DNA of 64,000 nt from Mercenaria mercenaria (Eukaryota > Mollusca > Bivalvia > Venerida > Veneridae), in the NCBI RefSeq assembly GCF_021730395.1, contig NC_069366.1:91111001-91175000 (forward strand). The letters are read 5' to 3'. Position 1 is the stretch's first letter; each line of letters starts with the position of its first letter. Under the pieces are notes generated by a model, which saw nothing but the letters and a program-made list of their open reading frames with translations, was not told where the DNA came from and did not search any database. Positions 25,084 through 37,000 of this stretch are shown piece by piece. A program made the position numbers and the translations under genes.

Positions 25084-26030
25084 ATAAAATAGAGAAAAGT
25101 GAAAACTTCACAGGTCGCTCAACACGACAAAAATGAAAATGTTGCAGGTTCGGTTTGATTGAGACTGTTCATGGACGGTAGTGGAAATGCATGCTACCGT
25201 CCACGCCCTCTAGCCCCGGGTTGAGCAGAACTCAACATTTACACATGCTAAAAGTACAAAAAGCAATTTAGAGTCATCCGCAGATGTATTCAAACGGCGG
25301 TGAACATGGAACCTTCAATGATACACGTGTTGAGACGTGTAATTCCATGAAGAGCGGCGTTTGGTCCTCATATAAAGTAAAGGGTTTGCCCCAAACGAGA
25401 AAACAGTGGGCAGAAATAAACAAACTGGAATTTAGGAAGGGGATCTGTGGTTATGGAGCCTGCGTATCACAGGAACTGTCAAAAGACAAAATTAAAAAGC
25501 AGGCACCATATCCAAGGGATGATTAAACAATACCCAAGGCTATGAAAGCGAGAGTATTGGAACCACCCAGGCCGAAATGGTCATGTTGAAAAACTAAACA
25601 GTACCAATAACACGACATAAAAGTCGTGCTGAACGATCTGAGAAGATCGAAATATAACAGCCCTGATAGAAAGTACGGGGAGACTTTTACGGTCGCCACA
25701 CGGCACAAACAACGCTGCTGTGATAATAAAATAGAGAAAAGTGAAAACTTCACAGATCGCTCAACACGACAAAAATGAAAATGTTGCAGGCTCGGTTTGA
25801 TTGAGCCTGTTCATGGACGGTAGTGGAAATGCATGCTACCGTCCACGCCCTCTAGCCCCGGGTTGAGCAGAACTCAACATTTACACATGCTAAAAGTACA
25901 AAAAGCAATTTAGAGTCATCCGTAGATGTATTCAAACGGTGGTGAACATGGAACCTTCCATGATACACGTGTTGAGGCGTGTAATTCCATGAAGAGTGGT
26001 GTTTGGTCCCCAGATAAAGTAAAGGGTATA
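25084..26030. repeat. 642-bp tandem duplication of a dispersed repeat
   Basis: The block from TAAAATAGAGAAAAGTG to AAAGTAAAGGGT at about 25084-25385 recurs at about 25726-26028, offset by 642 bp and about 97% identical. It is followed in the first unit by ~345 bp unique to it. The shared block holds CAACACGACAAAAATG.AAATG, a short hairpin, GACGGTAG and GCCCTCTAGCCCCGGG. Weaker single copies occur at 29395-29515 and 50130-50245, so the block belongs to a dispersed family. A short open frame at 25284-25526 is not conserved in the second copy beyond the repeat. Confidence 0.8.
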
Positions 26031-26034
26031 AGCC

Positions 26035-28200
26035 TTGCGAATATATCTGATTTTACAGTAAGTAAAAGTAATGCGTAGAAGATATGTAATACGCAACCAT
26101 TTGAATTAAACTTTAATCTAATGATAAATTAGAGACAAGTTATATATACAGTTTAAATAGACGACTAGGTGCACGATACACTGTACACCATGGCTTCCAG
26201 AATTTATTTCATTGTACTACACAATTAAAATTTCCATCAGAAAAAAAGAGAATGACAGTTACAGTTTCGATAACAGAAAGAAGAATAAAGAACTATGGAT
26301 TTGTTTGATTAGGACAGCGGTCTTTTGATGTCTGTATTTGGATACTGCACAGTATCGAATAAACATTCATTCTACTGATTTTTTTCAAGCTTTTCAGATG
26401 TGTTGTAAATGATGTTATAAGTTCAATCCATGTTTTTAAATGTGCAGATTGTATATTTCATGTATATATTTTGTGGTTTCCAGTGGAAGTTTTGTCAACT
26501 TAACTTCTTTTTACCATTATGAATGTTTAACAAATCTGGCTAATAATATCTGTGAAACAAATTGCATTGAATCACGTGGCTTATAAAACTAAAATTACAC
26601 GTGTTATCAAAAAGTCATGAATATACAAGACTTGGTACTAATGTGCATTTTCATTTACTTCTTTTATTATGTAATAGAGATGTTATGTTCTGCTCAAAAT
26701 GACCTTTATAACAAAGGTCAACTCGTGTGATATATGGCATAGTGAAGTTCACGTAAGGGGATTACAGGTTACCACCATTGTACGTAGACATCTCTGTATT
26801 TCTTATATACAGCCTCATTTCCCGAAAGGTCTTTTTGATTCAGACGTATAAAACAATAGAAAACCGGGAAGGTGCCGAAGCACGAATGTCCTGCAACTGC
26901 TGTCGGTTCAAGCTTATTCAAACATCTGTGAATTCGACTGATGTAGCCCAAATGGCTGCGTATAGCATGTCTGGTTCTTCTTTTACCATAAAAAGCTAGA
27001 AACTTACCATAATGACTTAAATGTCAGTATGTAAAAAAAACAAAAACAAAGAAAACTGACAAACAAACTAAAACAGATAAAGAGCTTCAAATGATATAAA
27101 AGTGATTTTTATCCCTGAGCTACTGTGTGTTGTACTTCCGCACAATGAAATATATTCTTAAGGAATATGTAATGACTTACATCTTAACTGCGGAAAATGT
27201 CCATGCTCGTCTAATACAGTTGCATCAGGTATGGATAAAAATAGTAATCCAGCATCCAGCATATTCAGTTACAGCTGTTTATTTTGGCTGCACTGCTTGA
27301 TTTAGAAAATAACCTAGTAGTTAGTTAACTTTTGAGGACTATTAACAGGAAACAATCATTTTTAGTGCCAACAGGCATGAATAATCATCTACCGAGGTTG
27401 AGGGAAGGAGCAAAATCAAAACACTTTTCAAATAATGAAACTTAATTAATAACTGAAGTTAGAAACTTTTGATTTTGCCTTGAATGGTGTTTGAAATACC
27501 CGTATAATATCAATCTATACATTACTTTTTTTGGGCATCGAAGCGTGACCACAGATTTACCATACCACAAATGTACGGTCAAAACGCTTATCCGAAACCG
27601 AAGAACAACTAGTTCCATGTCCTCCATACATTTTACGTAATTCAAGTCTGTTTAACTTTCAGAAGGTTTCTGAGATTCAACTTTATCAAAAAATGCACTG
27701 CTTAAGTACAAATTTGTCGTAATCTATATTTTATAACAAAAACAACGCGTATGAAAATGAGCATGCTTGCTTTGATCACATGACCAAAACAATTCTTCAT
27801 CACGTGACCAAAAAAAACTATAAATAACCTACAAAAATAGTATAATACTTCAGCACCATCTGCGTAGATCTATTATCGGTATTAAAAACAAAGATTTTTG
27901 TAAACGTTTTAAATTAAAACTCAGTTCCTGCTAGAAAAGTTAATCGAAATTTAATTATTATAACAACACTAAAGTGCTTGTTTTGATCACATGATCAGAA
28001 TACATCTAATTAGCACGGCGTGCGTTCTATTTTCGGATAAAACTGCACCCGTGCATCCGTTGAACTTTGTAGCATAGAAATTGGTTTATGGAAAGATATT
28101 TTGCATTAAATCAACAGAAGAAGTGTTATCCTAAATATTTTTCATAGAGAAAGATACGATCCTTTCACAATATTTACGTAAATAATTTTTATTTGCACGA
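26035..28200. other. Intergenic, no supported gene
   Basis: Only short frames. Around 27760-28000 there are two similar motifs, 'TTTGATCACATGACC' and 'TTTGATCACATGATC', plus an E-box-like TCACGTGACC 15 bp before a TATA-like CTATAAATAA at 27819. No coding exon follows it that I can recognise. Confidence 0.4.
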
Positions 28201-28205
28201 CTTAA

Positions 28206-29014
28206 GGTTTCGATGGAGGACTTGAGAAACAAAAATCAAACAACACCAAATCATAGAAAGAAAGAGTTGTTTGACATGAAAATTGAACAGCATGTAAAAC
28301 ATGTATATTACTTTACGAAACAAGTGTCGGTATACTGATATAAACATTGAATTCCGGAAAAGGGCTGCCTAAAGGGGCTCCACTTCCGGACAGTTAAACG
28401 CCTTTAAAAACTCACCATTTTCAAAGAACTGTTACACATGTTTGTTTTGATGCATTTGCAATAGCGTGCGAGTGGTGAAATTTCGAATAACAAGGTGGAA
28501 CATAGTTTTCAGCAATTGTTTATCTTTTTTCTTTACAAATGGCATTCATTTTCAAAGGGAGACAACTTTTTCTCAAAGATTACTTAAAATAATCGGAAAA
28601 AGTTGTTTCCCTTTGAAAATGAATGCCATTTGTACTTAAAACAATCGGGAACAGTTGTCTCCTTTGAAAATGAATGCCATTTGTAAAGAAATAAAGATAA
28701 ACAATTGCTGAAAACTGTGTTCCACCTTGTTATTCGAAATTTCACCACTCGCACGCTATTGCAAATGCATCAAAACGAACATGTGTAACAGTTCTTTGAA
28801 AATGGTGAGTTTTTAAAGGCGTTTAACTGTCCGGAAGTGGAGCCCCTTTAGGCAGCCCTTTTCCGGAATTCAATGTTTATATCAGTATACTGACACTTGT
28901 TTCGTAAAGTAATATACATGTTTTACATGCTGTTCAATTTTCATGTCAAACAACTCTTTCTTTCTATGATTTGGTGTTGTTTGATTTTTGTTTCTCAATG
29001 CCTCCATCGAAACC
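28206..29014. mobile_element. Foldback element with ~365-bp terminal inverted repeats, TTAA-flanked
   Basis: The left arm (28206 to about 28565) and right arm (about 28650 to 29014) are reverse complements with only about seven differences that I can count, so near 98% identical. The ends are GGTTTCGATGG..CCATCGAAACC, flanked on each side by TTAA (28202-28205, 29015-29018). The ~85-bp centre is itself built from inverted copies of the AAATGGCATTCATTTTCAAA segment. No transposase is encoded. TTAA duplications are typical of piggyBac- and Kolobok-type transposases, so it is probably a non-autonomous derivative of one of these. The high arm identity implies a recent insertion or recent arm homogenisation. 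Confidence 0.85.
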
Positions 29015-29019
29015 TTAAG

Positions 29020-29394
29020 AAAATAATTGCAGCCGTAACGGAGGGGGCGAAAAATTCGTACCTGTTTCCCGAAAATACGAACGTATGCACTTCAGTTTGA
29101 TTTAACATTACATTCAAGCTGGTGTTTGTGATTGACATATTATTAAAGGGTATAATTAATTTGAATGAAACATTATTTTTAACAAATTCGCCTTTTAATC
29201 GCCGGTAGATTTGCTGTGTTTTCGTCCCCAAATATTCACGTTCTGGCGTACGATTTCTTCGCGGATAATTATACAATTGCGAGATTCGGAAGACTGCAAT
29301 GAAATCATTTGAGGTCATTCAAGTTAGAAAAATTTCAATTTTCAATATTTTAATTTGAACAATAAAATTCGTAAAAAGATCCTTTGGAAGCATA
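29020..29394. other. Intergenic, nothing recognised
   Basis: The short minus-strand frame of 107 codons here starts beside the foldback element and shows no family motif. Confidence 0.35.
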
Positions 29395-29515
29395 GAATGC
29401 AACCAGGAAGAATGATAGCAGACTCGGTTTGACTGAGTCTGTTCATGTGAGGTAATGAAATGTGCAACACTTCTTACGCCCCCTAGCACCGGCTTAAGCA
29501 GAACTCTATTACACA
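29395..29515. repeat. Single copy of the 25-26 kb dispersed repeat
   Basis: Shares CGGTTTGACTGAGTCTGTTCATG, then CGCCCCCTAGCaCCGG and AAGCAGAACTC, with the block duplicated at 25.1 and 25.8 kb. The small hairpin CAGACTC..GAGTCTG is preserved. Confidence 0.6.
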
Positions 29516-29869
29516 TATGTTGAATGTATTCCATGATCCCAAAGGACAGAAAATATAACAATAATAAAACATGCATATTGTCATGATTATGAGGCATATT
29601 ATATTAATCTACAGCTGAAAAATGACTGAATGCAACCCGCAGATCATGATGTGTGCTGATATTGGAGATAGTAGGAGTTGTTTTGGTTGTTTTAAAATTG
29701 AATGAAACGTTTAATTTCATTGTAAATATTCTTTTATGGTGGCTTTTAGTTTAAGAACCATTCTGAAGTGTCTTTTATCTATGTCATTTATGTATAATGT
29801 ATTCATAGCCTGCTTTTACCAAGATGAGATATCATTTGAAACAAAATAAAATGATTAAAAAAAAAGTCA

Positions 29870-30590
29870 CCTGTCAATGTCACAGTACCCAGAACATGGA
29901 AACCCGTTTCTGACCAATAACTTGAGGATTACTTGACCCAGAATGTTGAAACTTCATAGGATGATTGGACATGTAGAGTAGATGGCCCCTATTGATTTTT
30001 TAATCACTTGATCAAAAGTTAAGGTCACAGGAACCAGAACTTTGATAACAGTTTCCAACCAATAACTTCAGAATCATTTGACCCAGAACCTTCAATCACG
30101 ATGATAGGAATTACAAAGTCGATGACCCTTAATGTTCTGGGGTAACTTGACTTAAGGAAAAGGTCACAGAGTAAATGACCCTTAATGTTTCTGGGGTAAT
30201 TTTACTTAAAGGAAAGGTCACAGAGGCCTGAAGATGGAAAAACTCTTTCTGGATCAATAACTTGATAATCACGACCCAGAATGTTGAAACTTCATAGGAT
30301 AATAGGACATGCAGAGTAGATGACCCCTTTTGATTTTGGACTCACTCGATCAAAGATCAAGGTCACAGGGGCCTGAATATGGAAACGGTTTACTTGAGAA
30401 CCTTTTGACCCAGACATTTGTAACTTCTTAGGGTGATTGGACGTCCAAAGTAGATGATCTCTGTTGCAGCCAAATATTAGTGTCTCTTTGTCTTTCGCTC
30501 CTATCCTCTATTGACTTCTGGCCTATTACGACTATGCATTGGCGGACTAGGGAGACATGGGCATCTTCTTATTTGAATTTTAATTGCCCT
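29870..30590. repeat. Tandem array, ~135-170-bp units
   Basis: The motif 'TTGAAACTTCATAGGATgATtGGACATG' recurs at 29945 and 30283 with weaker versions near 30090 and 30416. Each is followed by GAGTAGATGaCCCCT and preceded by 'CAATAACTT..GAATCA.TTGACCCAGAA'. It is a bivalve-type interspersed tandem family. Confidence 0.7.
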
Positions 30591-31330
30591 CTTTCGAAGC
30601 AGGAGGGGTATATTGTAAATATTAATGTTTGATGATGGATGTTGGTCGGTCTGTATAAAAATCAGTTTCCGGATAATAACTGGAGAACGCTTGGGCCTAG
30701 GATCATGAGATCGTGAGATTTGTCATGACCAGCAAATTACCCCTATTTCTTTTGAGTTCAGCAGGTCAAAGGATAATATCACATTGACAATAGAACTATT
30801 TTGCCAGAAAACTAGATTATGCGTTGGTCTAAGATCACATTTGATACGGAGGTCATTTAAGACTGGTAAATGACCAATGATTATTGATTTAAGATCAATA
30901 CGTTAAATGTCCAGTAGGCAGTGACCAAATGATTTCTGTTCCTTGTCAGTTAATTCATGCAAGTGTTCTACAAGCTCTTGTTATAACTAGAATCTCCAAA
31001 CATCACTTAATTATCAATTAGTCCTTGACGTTTGCTTACATTTACTGTTATTCCCCTTGTTCTAGTAAAGGCAGGGTGTTTCCCATTGATTTGTTAAAAA
31101 ATATTTATAATTCAAGAAATATTTTGAGCAAAATTAACCAAACCTCACAAAATTTTCAATAAGCATATGAGCTTTGCTAATATATTATTTTATCCCCTTT
31201 GACAGTGTAAAAGCAGAGTTTTACCCCTTGATTTGGTAAAAGAAAGGTTGAAAATGCTTATTAATCAAAAGTAGTTTAACTAGACTCACCAAACTTAAGC
31301 TAACTGTTCATGCCCATTACCAGAAGCTGT
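30590..31330. repeat. Second repeat block (GCCCTCTTTCGAAG..GAGGGGTATATTG type)
   Basis: Starts with GCCCTCTTTCGAAGCAGG and the GAGGGGTATATTG end motif. It contains 'ATCATGAGATCGTGAGATTTGTCATGACC' and runs to 'AGTGTTCTACAAGCTCTTGTT' at about 30983. At 31060-31260 two diverged units share 'TATTCCCCTTGTTCTAGTAAAGGCAG' and 'TATCCCCTTTGACAGTGTAAAAGCAG'. No gene is seen. Confidence 0.55.
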
Positions 31331-31334
31331 CAGC

Positions 31335-33165
31335 CGCTGCCCACATCAGTCCTCTCAGTACTTTGATTATTTGATGTCACCAAAACAAATAGGTCGATCC
31401 TGAACAATTTAAACATAATATCGGTATTTAAAACCTTGAAATCGTGGACTTAGACAGAAAGGAGTTAGTGAAAATTGTAGAAGTAACGACTGAAGCTGGT
31501 TCCATTTAAATTTATTGAATTGTGAAATATTTGAAGCAGATTAAATTTATTTCGTGGAATTTATGGTCTCGTTTATATATTTAGTTTACTATTGAAAAGA
31601 ATCAGGTAACTTTATCAAGCAGTTTTTATTATTATTTCTTCGTAACCTTGATTTTTCACTTTCTATCATTTTTTTCTTTTGTTGTTTTCTTGTTGTTTAC
31701 ACTATTTTCTTGTTTATTACGAATGAGTTACATCAGAAATCAAACCATAATCTATAGATTTAAATTATATTCAAGTGCACAGTCTTCTTAAAGTAATTAT
31801 TTTGCAACTTCCTATTTTACAGAAATTTTGAGACCATTTTTTATTAATAAGTGTTCTAAAATTTCTTTGCTATCTTGAATATTCCTGATAAAATGTATTC
31901 GTAAATATGAAGTTACCATTTAAAGATTTGTCTGTTTACAAATACAAGACTACCGTCCGAAAAAAAATGTATGTGTGATGCAATTGAATGATTATAAAAA
32001 TTTGCATGAAATGCAAATATGAGATTGTTTTATAAATAAGATTTGCTAGGTTAACAATTTTACTGTTTTGGGTTAATTTCGCATTTCATTTTAATTTATT
32101 TCTACCAGGCCAAACACAATAATGTCATGGTAAGCATGGTTTTCTCAAGTCATTATTTTAAATTACAAATTAATAAGAAGTGATACTCCGATTCATCTTG
32201 ATTCTTATTTCGTTTGTTACACAAACATTGATTTCGCTCAATATTTCTAAATCTACGCTTAAACTTGATACAATATGATACCATTTTTCACATTATTTAT
32301 TCAAGCTATTTTTCGCGAATGCATTCAATGTTATTATAAATTAAAAGGGTACTTAGTTTTTGTTGCAATGTTGATAACACTTTATATAGCGCTGCTAAGT
32401 ATATTTTTCATTTTTCCATTATTTCATTATTTGATTACCTTATGGAAACTGCATTTTTCTGACCCGTATATTAGTATCGCCCAAATAATACTGTCAAATA
32501 ATTTTGACCGCATTTCATTTTCTTCTTTTAAATATGATAATACGCTATCTTAGTTCGGTACAAAATAACAAACAATATAAGGTACTTTTCCCAAAACACA
32601 GTTTTCGGACTGGCCGTCAAAAGATATGTTATATAGACCCATAATTACAATTTGGTTTTCTATGATGCAACTTTAAAGTGGCTCCTCAAAGAATAAATTG
32701 ATTTACTTTTATACCTGTATTTTCTATTCATTTTCATAAGAAAAGAAAATTGTCCTACATTTTATTATATTCAAAGTAAAACGCCTTTCATAATTGATCA
32801 ATATATCTAACAATCATAGCAACTGTCGTTTCAGACGTTTGCACTTCAACATGTACTGAGATATAATAATCTTTACTTACGTTCAGCAGTGGGAGTGGCA
32901 AATATTTGTTTGCTCTTGAAGTTTTGAAGCTCTTCACTGATATATTTTTACTATGAAATATATTTTTAAATTATCTTTTTTTTGGTTTAAGCAAACATGG
33001 AGACATCTATAATACTGAATTTTAAATCAATATTTCAAAACAACCTCCTTCACGTCTTAGGTGTAACTTGGAATTTAGATAGCTGTAATTATAATGTTTA
33101 TTTGTATCATAGCTCGGTGTTTTTTCTTAACAAATTTAGTGCATGTAAATCGTATACACTGAGCG
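31335..33165. other. AT-rich intergenic DNA
   Basis: Very AT-rich. The 92-codon hydrophobic frame at 32275-32553 coincides with the old dispersed repeat at 32350-32705 that also occurs at 4310-4690, where it is not open. It is therefore not a gene. Nothing else is supported. Confidence 0.5.
32350..32705. repeat. Old dispersed repeat, partner of 4310-4690
   Basis: Collinear patches with 4310-4690, listed under that entry. The conserved order over ~350 bp is the only evidence. Confidence 0.35.
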
Positions 33166-33169
33166 CAGG

Positions 33170-33223
33170 GTGCGGTAACTAAAAGTGTGCAGGTATTAAA
33201 TACCCGCACGCTAGTTACCGCAC
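33170..33223. repeat. Inverted repeat (hairpin)
   Basis: The outer arms GTGCGGTAACT and AGTTACCGCAC pair perfectly. An inner pair GTGTGCAGGTATT / AATACCCGCACGC surrounds the central TTTAATA-like turn. It is probably a short MITE or its remnant. Confidence 0.7.
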
Positions 33224-33448
33224 TGTTGGATAGGAAAGTATGCCAGCGTGTATGTGCGCGTCTCTAACAGCAGACAGCAAAGTGCATTTATTGATTTTCT
33301 GCGCTCGCATTGGTTTATTTTACCTGAGCTTTACACAATTGTAAATCGAGGATTTTAAGTACTCACTGAACTGCTGTATATGGCAATGTGGAACGCCTAC
33401 TGAACTACCATATATGGATGGCTATGATACAAAACAGAAAGAACATTA

Positions 33449-33517
33449 AAACTCTCGGGTAAACGATTTATATTCGGGGGCTACGCCCCCTCGTACAAAT
33501 CGTTTACCCTCGAGTTT
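33449..33517. repeat. Inverted repeat (hairpin)
   Basis: Arms AAACTCTCGGGTAAACGATTT and AAATCGTTTACCCTCGAGTTT are nearly perfect complements about a GGGGGCTACGCCCCC core, itself a hairpin. It is a small palindromic element, probably mobile in origin. Confidence 0.75.
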
Positions 33518-34068
33518 CAATACTCTTTCTATTACTTAGCGCCACAGGGAATTATATTTCTTGTAACTGGACGACCAGGATCAAGAAATTATTTAAATTA
33601 AGTTTTAGCATTTATTTTCTTTTCGCTGAAACTATTTTGCGTTGACTTCTATTGTTACTGCAATATGATTAAAAACATGTAGTTTACATATCATGTTTAT
33701 AAATTATTTTAATTCAGTTACTTGTCAAACTCTATCAATTGATCCACTGAGCAGATCGGTGACGATATGAATATACCTGTTGATTGGTAACTTAAAATAT
33801 TAATTGATTGTTTTCAAAATCAAGTATGATTTTCTTGAAACATAAATATTTGTGCACATGGCTTTCCTGATAGTTTGTCAATAAAAGTAGCTGTGTATGA
33901 AGTACACTATAACTGACGCAAAGAATTTCAGTGTTTTGACGTATACAAAAATTGTATTGGTATTATGTAATGCCTTAAGAAGTACTTACTACGTTTGCTT
34001 TTCAGCGTGTTTCATAAAGCAAAGGCATTATATCAACGAACGCGTGATCAAATACACGTTTGGTCAGA

Positions 34069-37000
34069 ATGCAGTTTGCTGTCTATAAAGTGTCATTTTC
34101 CAGTTACCCGCGGTGTCAGTATGCTCATAAGCATTTAAAGCAACTATCTGATCGATATAAATATCTCACAGAGGAAGAGCTACCTGGGGAATTTAATTCT
34201 GTATCAACTGGCACGTCACGCAGAATAGATAACGACAATCCTGAATTCCATATATGTTTACCAAATCTAAATACTTCAGGCAAAGGCAGCATTTTAGAAA
34301 TAAAAGATGTACTCAAAAGAAACGAAGGATGGCATTTCATTGAGACAATCAACTGCGAAAAAGACATTGACTACTCAAAAGCATATCTAAAGGAAAAGTA
34401 TTTGATACTGATAATCACGGGAAGCGTCAATATGGATGATGTTCCACAACGAGATAATGTACAAACAATTGTAGTAGCCGAAGACATAAAGGACAGAGAC
34501 AAGGCGCTGGAATGTCAGAAAGTTTCCCAAAACCTGCATATGTCTTTGAAGGACGATATCAGCGATCAAGTTAGCAACTTGATGGAACAAAATATATTCA
34601 AAGCATTTGAAATGAAAATTATGTGTGAACACCTTTTAAGAATCTTAAATAGTATACCAAAAGTTGACACCAGGCAGGTAAAGAGTAAAGTTTCCAACGT
34701 TGGAGACCAAAAATCTCAGATTCTCAACAAATGTAAGAAAACTTTTTTGAATTACTGATACCCACGCAGCTATCAAAACTATATGAACGAAAAGTTGATA
34801 ATTAGAAGTAAACTCCACTAAGTTACCAAGTTTTATTTTAACTTGAAGGACTTGAGTTTCAAAAATTGCATGTTCTCATTTTTCTCTTCTCAAATGGAAT
34901 ATAATTATTTTTTTGCCATAATTGCCACGTTCATTTGTAACCCTGATAGTCCTATTAACTTTTTGGCAATACGATACATAGTCGATTTGATTTCAAGGTA
35001 ACTGTGTCATAACTGGATAATTTTCTGCCACGGGTCAAGTAGTAAATAGCAACAAAATTAAAATAAAAACTTTAAAGGTTATTTCAAAAAGTAAAAAGCG
35101 CTAAATAAAAATGTTTTAAGACTGTTTCCACTGTTTTGTTTGTTTTTGGTTTAACGCCGTTTTCCAACCGTATTTCAGTTAAGTTACGGCGGGCAGTTAA
35201 CCAGTGTTCCTGGATTGTATACCAGTACAAACCTGTTCTCCGATAGTAACTGCCAACTTCCCCACATGAATCAGAGGTGGAGGACGAATGATTTCAGACA
35301 CTATGTCTTTCATCAAACCGTCACAGAGAACATACGGCCCGCCCGAGGATCGGACTCTGAAGCCTGCGATTCGAAGATCGGTGTTCTCCCTATTGAGCTA
35401 CGCGGGCGGGTTGCACCAACCTGTAGATAACAATGACAACCCTGCTCATACTCACATGTACATAAATGTATACATTTTCACAGCGTGATTAACATAAAAT
35501 GCAAGGGTTACTTTCTGTGCTTTATTTTCATATTGACATATAAGACAAAGTCATTAATGCATTCATATTTGGTCATGTGGGTAAAAGTAAACAAGTCATG
35601 TAATTGCTTAAAATAAACCAATACGTACACATATTCCACTTTCTTGTAATCAAATTCACACCAAACTTTTTTTTATTTTCGTCTCTTCTTTGCACCAGAT
35701 TAGTTACTGATGTAAGTACATACTGCTGTAACAAACAGCAATACTGTATATCACATGCAGAGACATTCATTGCATTCGAATCACTTTCTGTGAATTTAAA
35801 ACCAAACTCCTCTTTATATCAGAAAGCGATCTAGCTGGCTCGCTGTTCAGGTGAGAGGTTCTACCAAGTTGCCCGGAGGGGTACCAAGAAAAACTGTAAA
35901 GTCACCATGTAACCTATTATTGTGCTGATGTGACGTTAAATCTAACAAGAATAAACAAATACAATGAGGGATAAAAACGTAAATTTCGCAACGAGATAAA
36001 TAACATTCTGCCAATCTATTATCTTGTTGTTTTAGATTCATCTCAGAAGAGATCCAAGTCGGCTGGAAATATCTCACCACGAGGTATGTGCACTTTTTTG
36101 TACACGTAATAAACAAAACAAAAGATACTAAATTTATCAATTTAGCCTGTACCGTAGCTCTATAGGTAGACATCGTTGTTATTGTTCAATCTAGATACCT
36201 TGGGTGTAACACGTGTATGTTTCCGCTGGTTAGAAATATGTTCGATGAGACTTTTAAATGCATGAGAATCTTCATGAAACATTCCATGTAAAGGGACGCT
36301 ACCAGAGTAAGTGGTATTGGCTTTCAATTTCACAATTTGTTTAGATATTGACTGGTTTATTTTTTGGAACAATTATGGTGATGGCGCCAAAGGTCGGCAT
36401 ATCTACTGTTTCATGGTATTTCTATTTTAGCTGATGTATCAATAAGAGCAACATCTATCAAGCGAGCAATGTCAGCTCAAGACCGTTGTTTAGATGGTAT
36501 GTAATTCCTTGAACATTTCATGATTACAAATATTTCACATGAAAAATTATGTCCACTAGATCAATACATGCAACATTAAGATTAGTTTAAATATTATGGC
36601 ATAATTATGTAAATGTTATGGAACGTCTTTTTGCAGATAATACATGTAAACTATATCCAAAATTTACAAAGAAGAAAAGAAACTAATGTAGTCTTCTATA
36701 CTTTGAACATCACTAATATATTGACACGTTGAAACGTTGCCAAGTATGCTACTGATTTTTTATTATAGATTTTATTGCGGAAATGAGTGAGCTTGATCTT
36801 CAGCAAGGGCGATTAACAACGGATGAAATTTCACCTATACCAAAGGAAAAGCATACTGTTATAAAGCAGCCATATACAATCATAAAAAGATCGTCCGAGA
36901 AAGAAAATGTTTCTCATAGTATGAACGGAGGGGGAAAAGTGCTTCAGAAACATTTACCTGGTAATTTTAGCGCTTATAAGAGAGTCTGATTAAAATGTTG

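Noticed and set aside
25084-26030. Small LTR element with ~300-bp LTRs
   Set aside because: The blocks lack TG..CA ends, a primer site and a target duplication. A tandem duplication explains them better.
27790-27830. Promoter from an E-box (TCACGTGACC) plus a TATA-like site
   Set aside because: No plausible first exon lies downstream on either strand. Such motifs arise easily in AT-rich DNA.
32275-32553. Small hydrophobic membrane protein
   Set aside because: AT-rich DNA gives Phe/Ile/Leu-rich frames by chance, and the region is an old repeat whose other copy is not open.
35338-35410. tRNA gene on the minus strand
   Set aside because: The A/B boxes and stem are the head of a SINE. Its body and tail follow directly and the cloverleaf is degraded.
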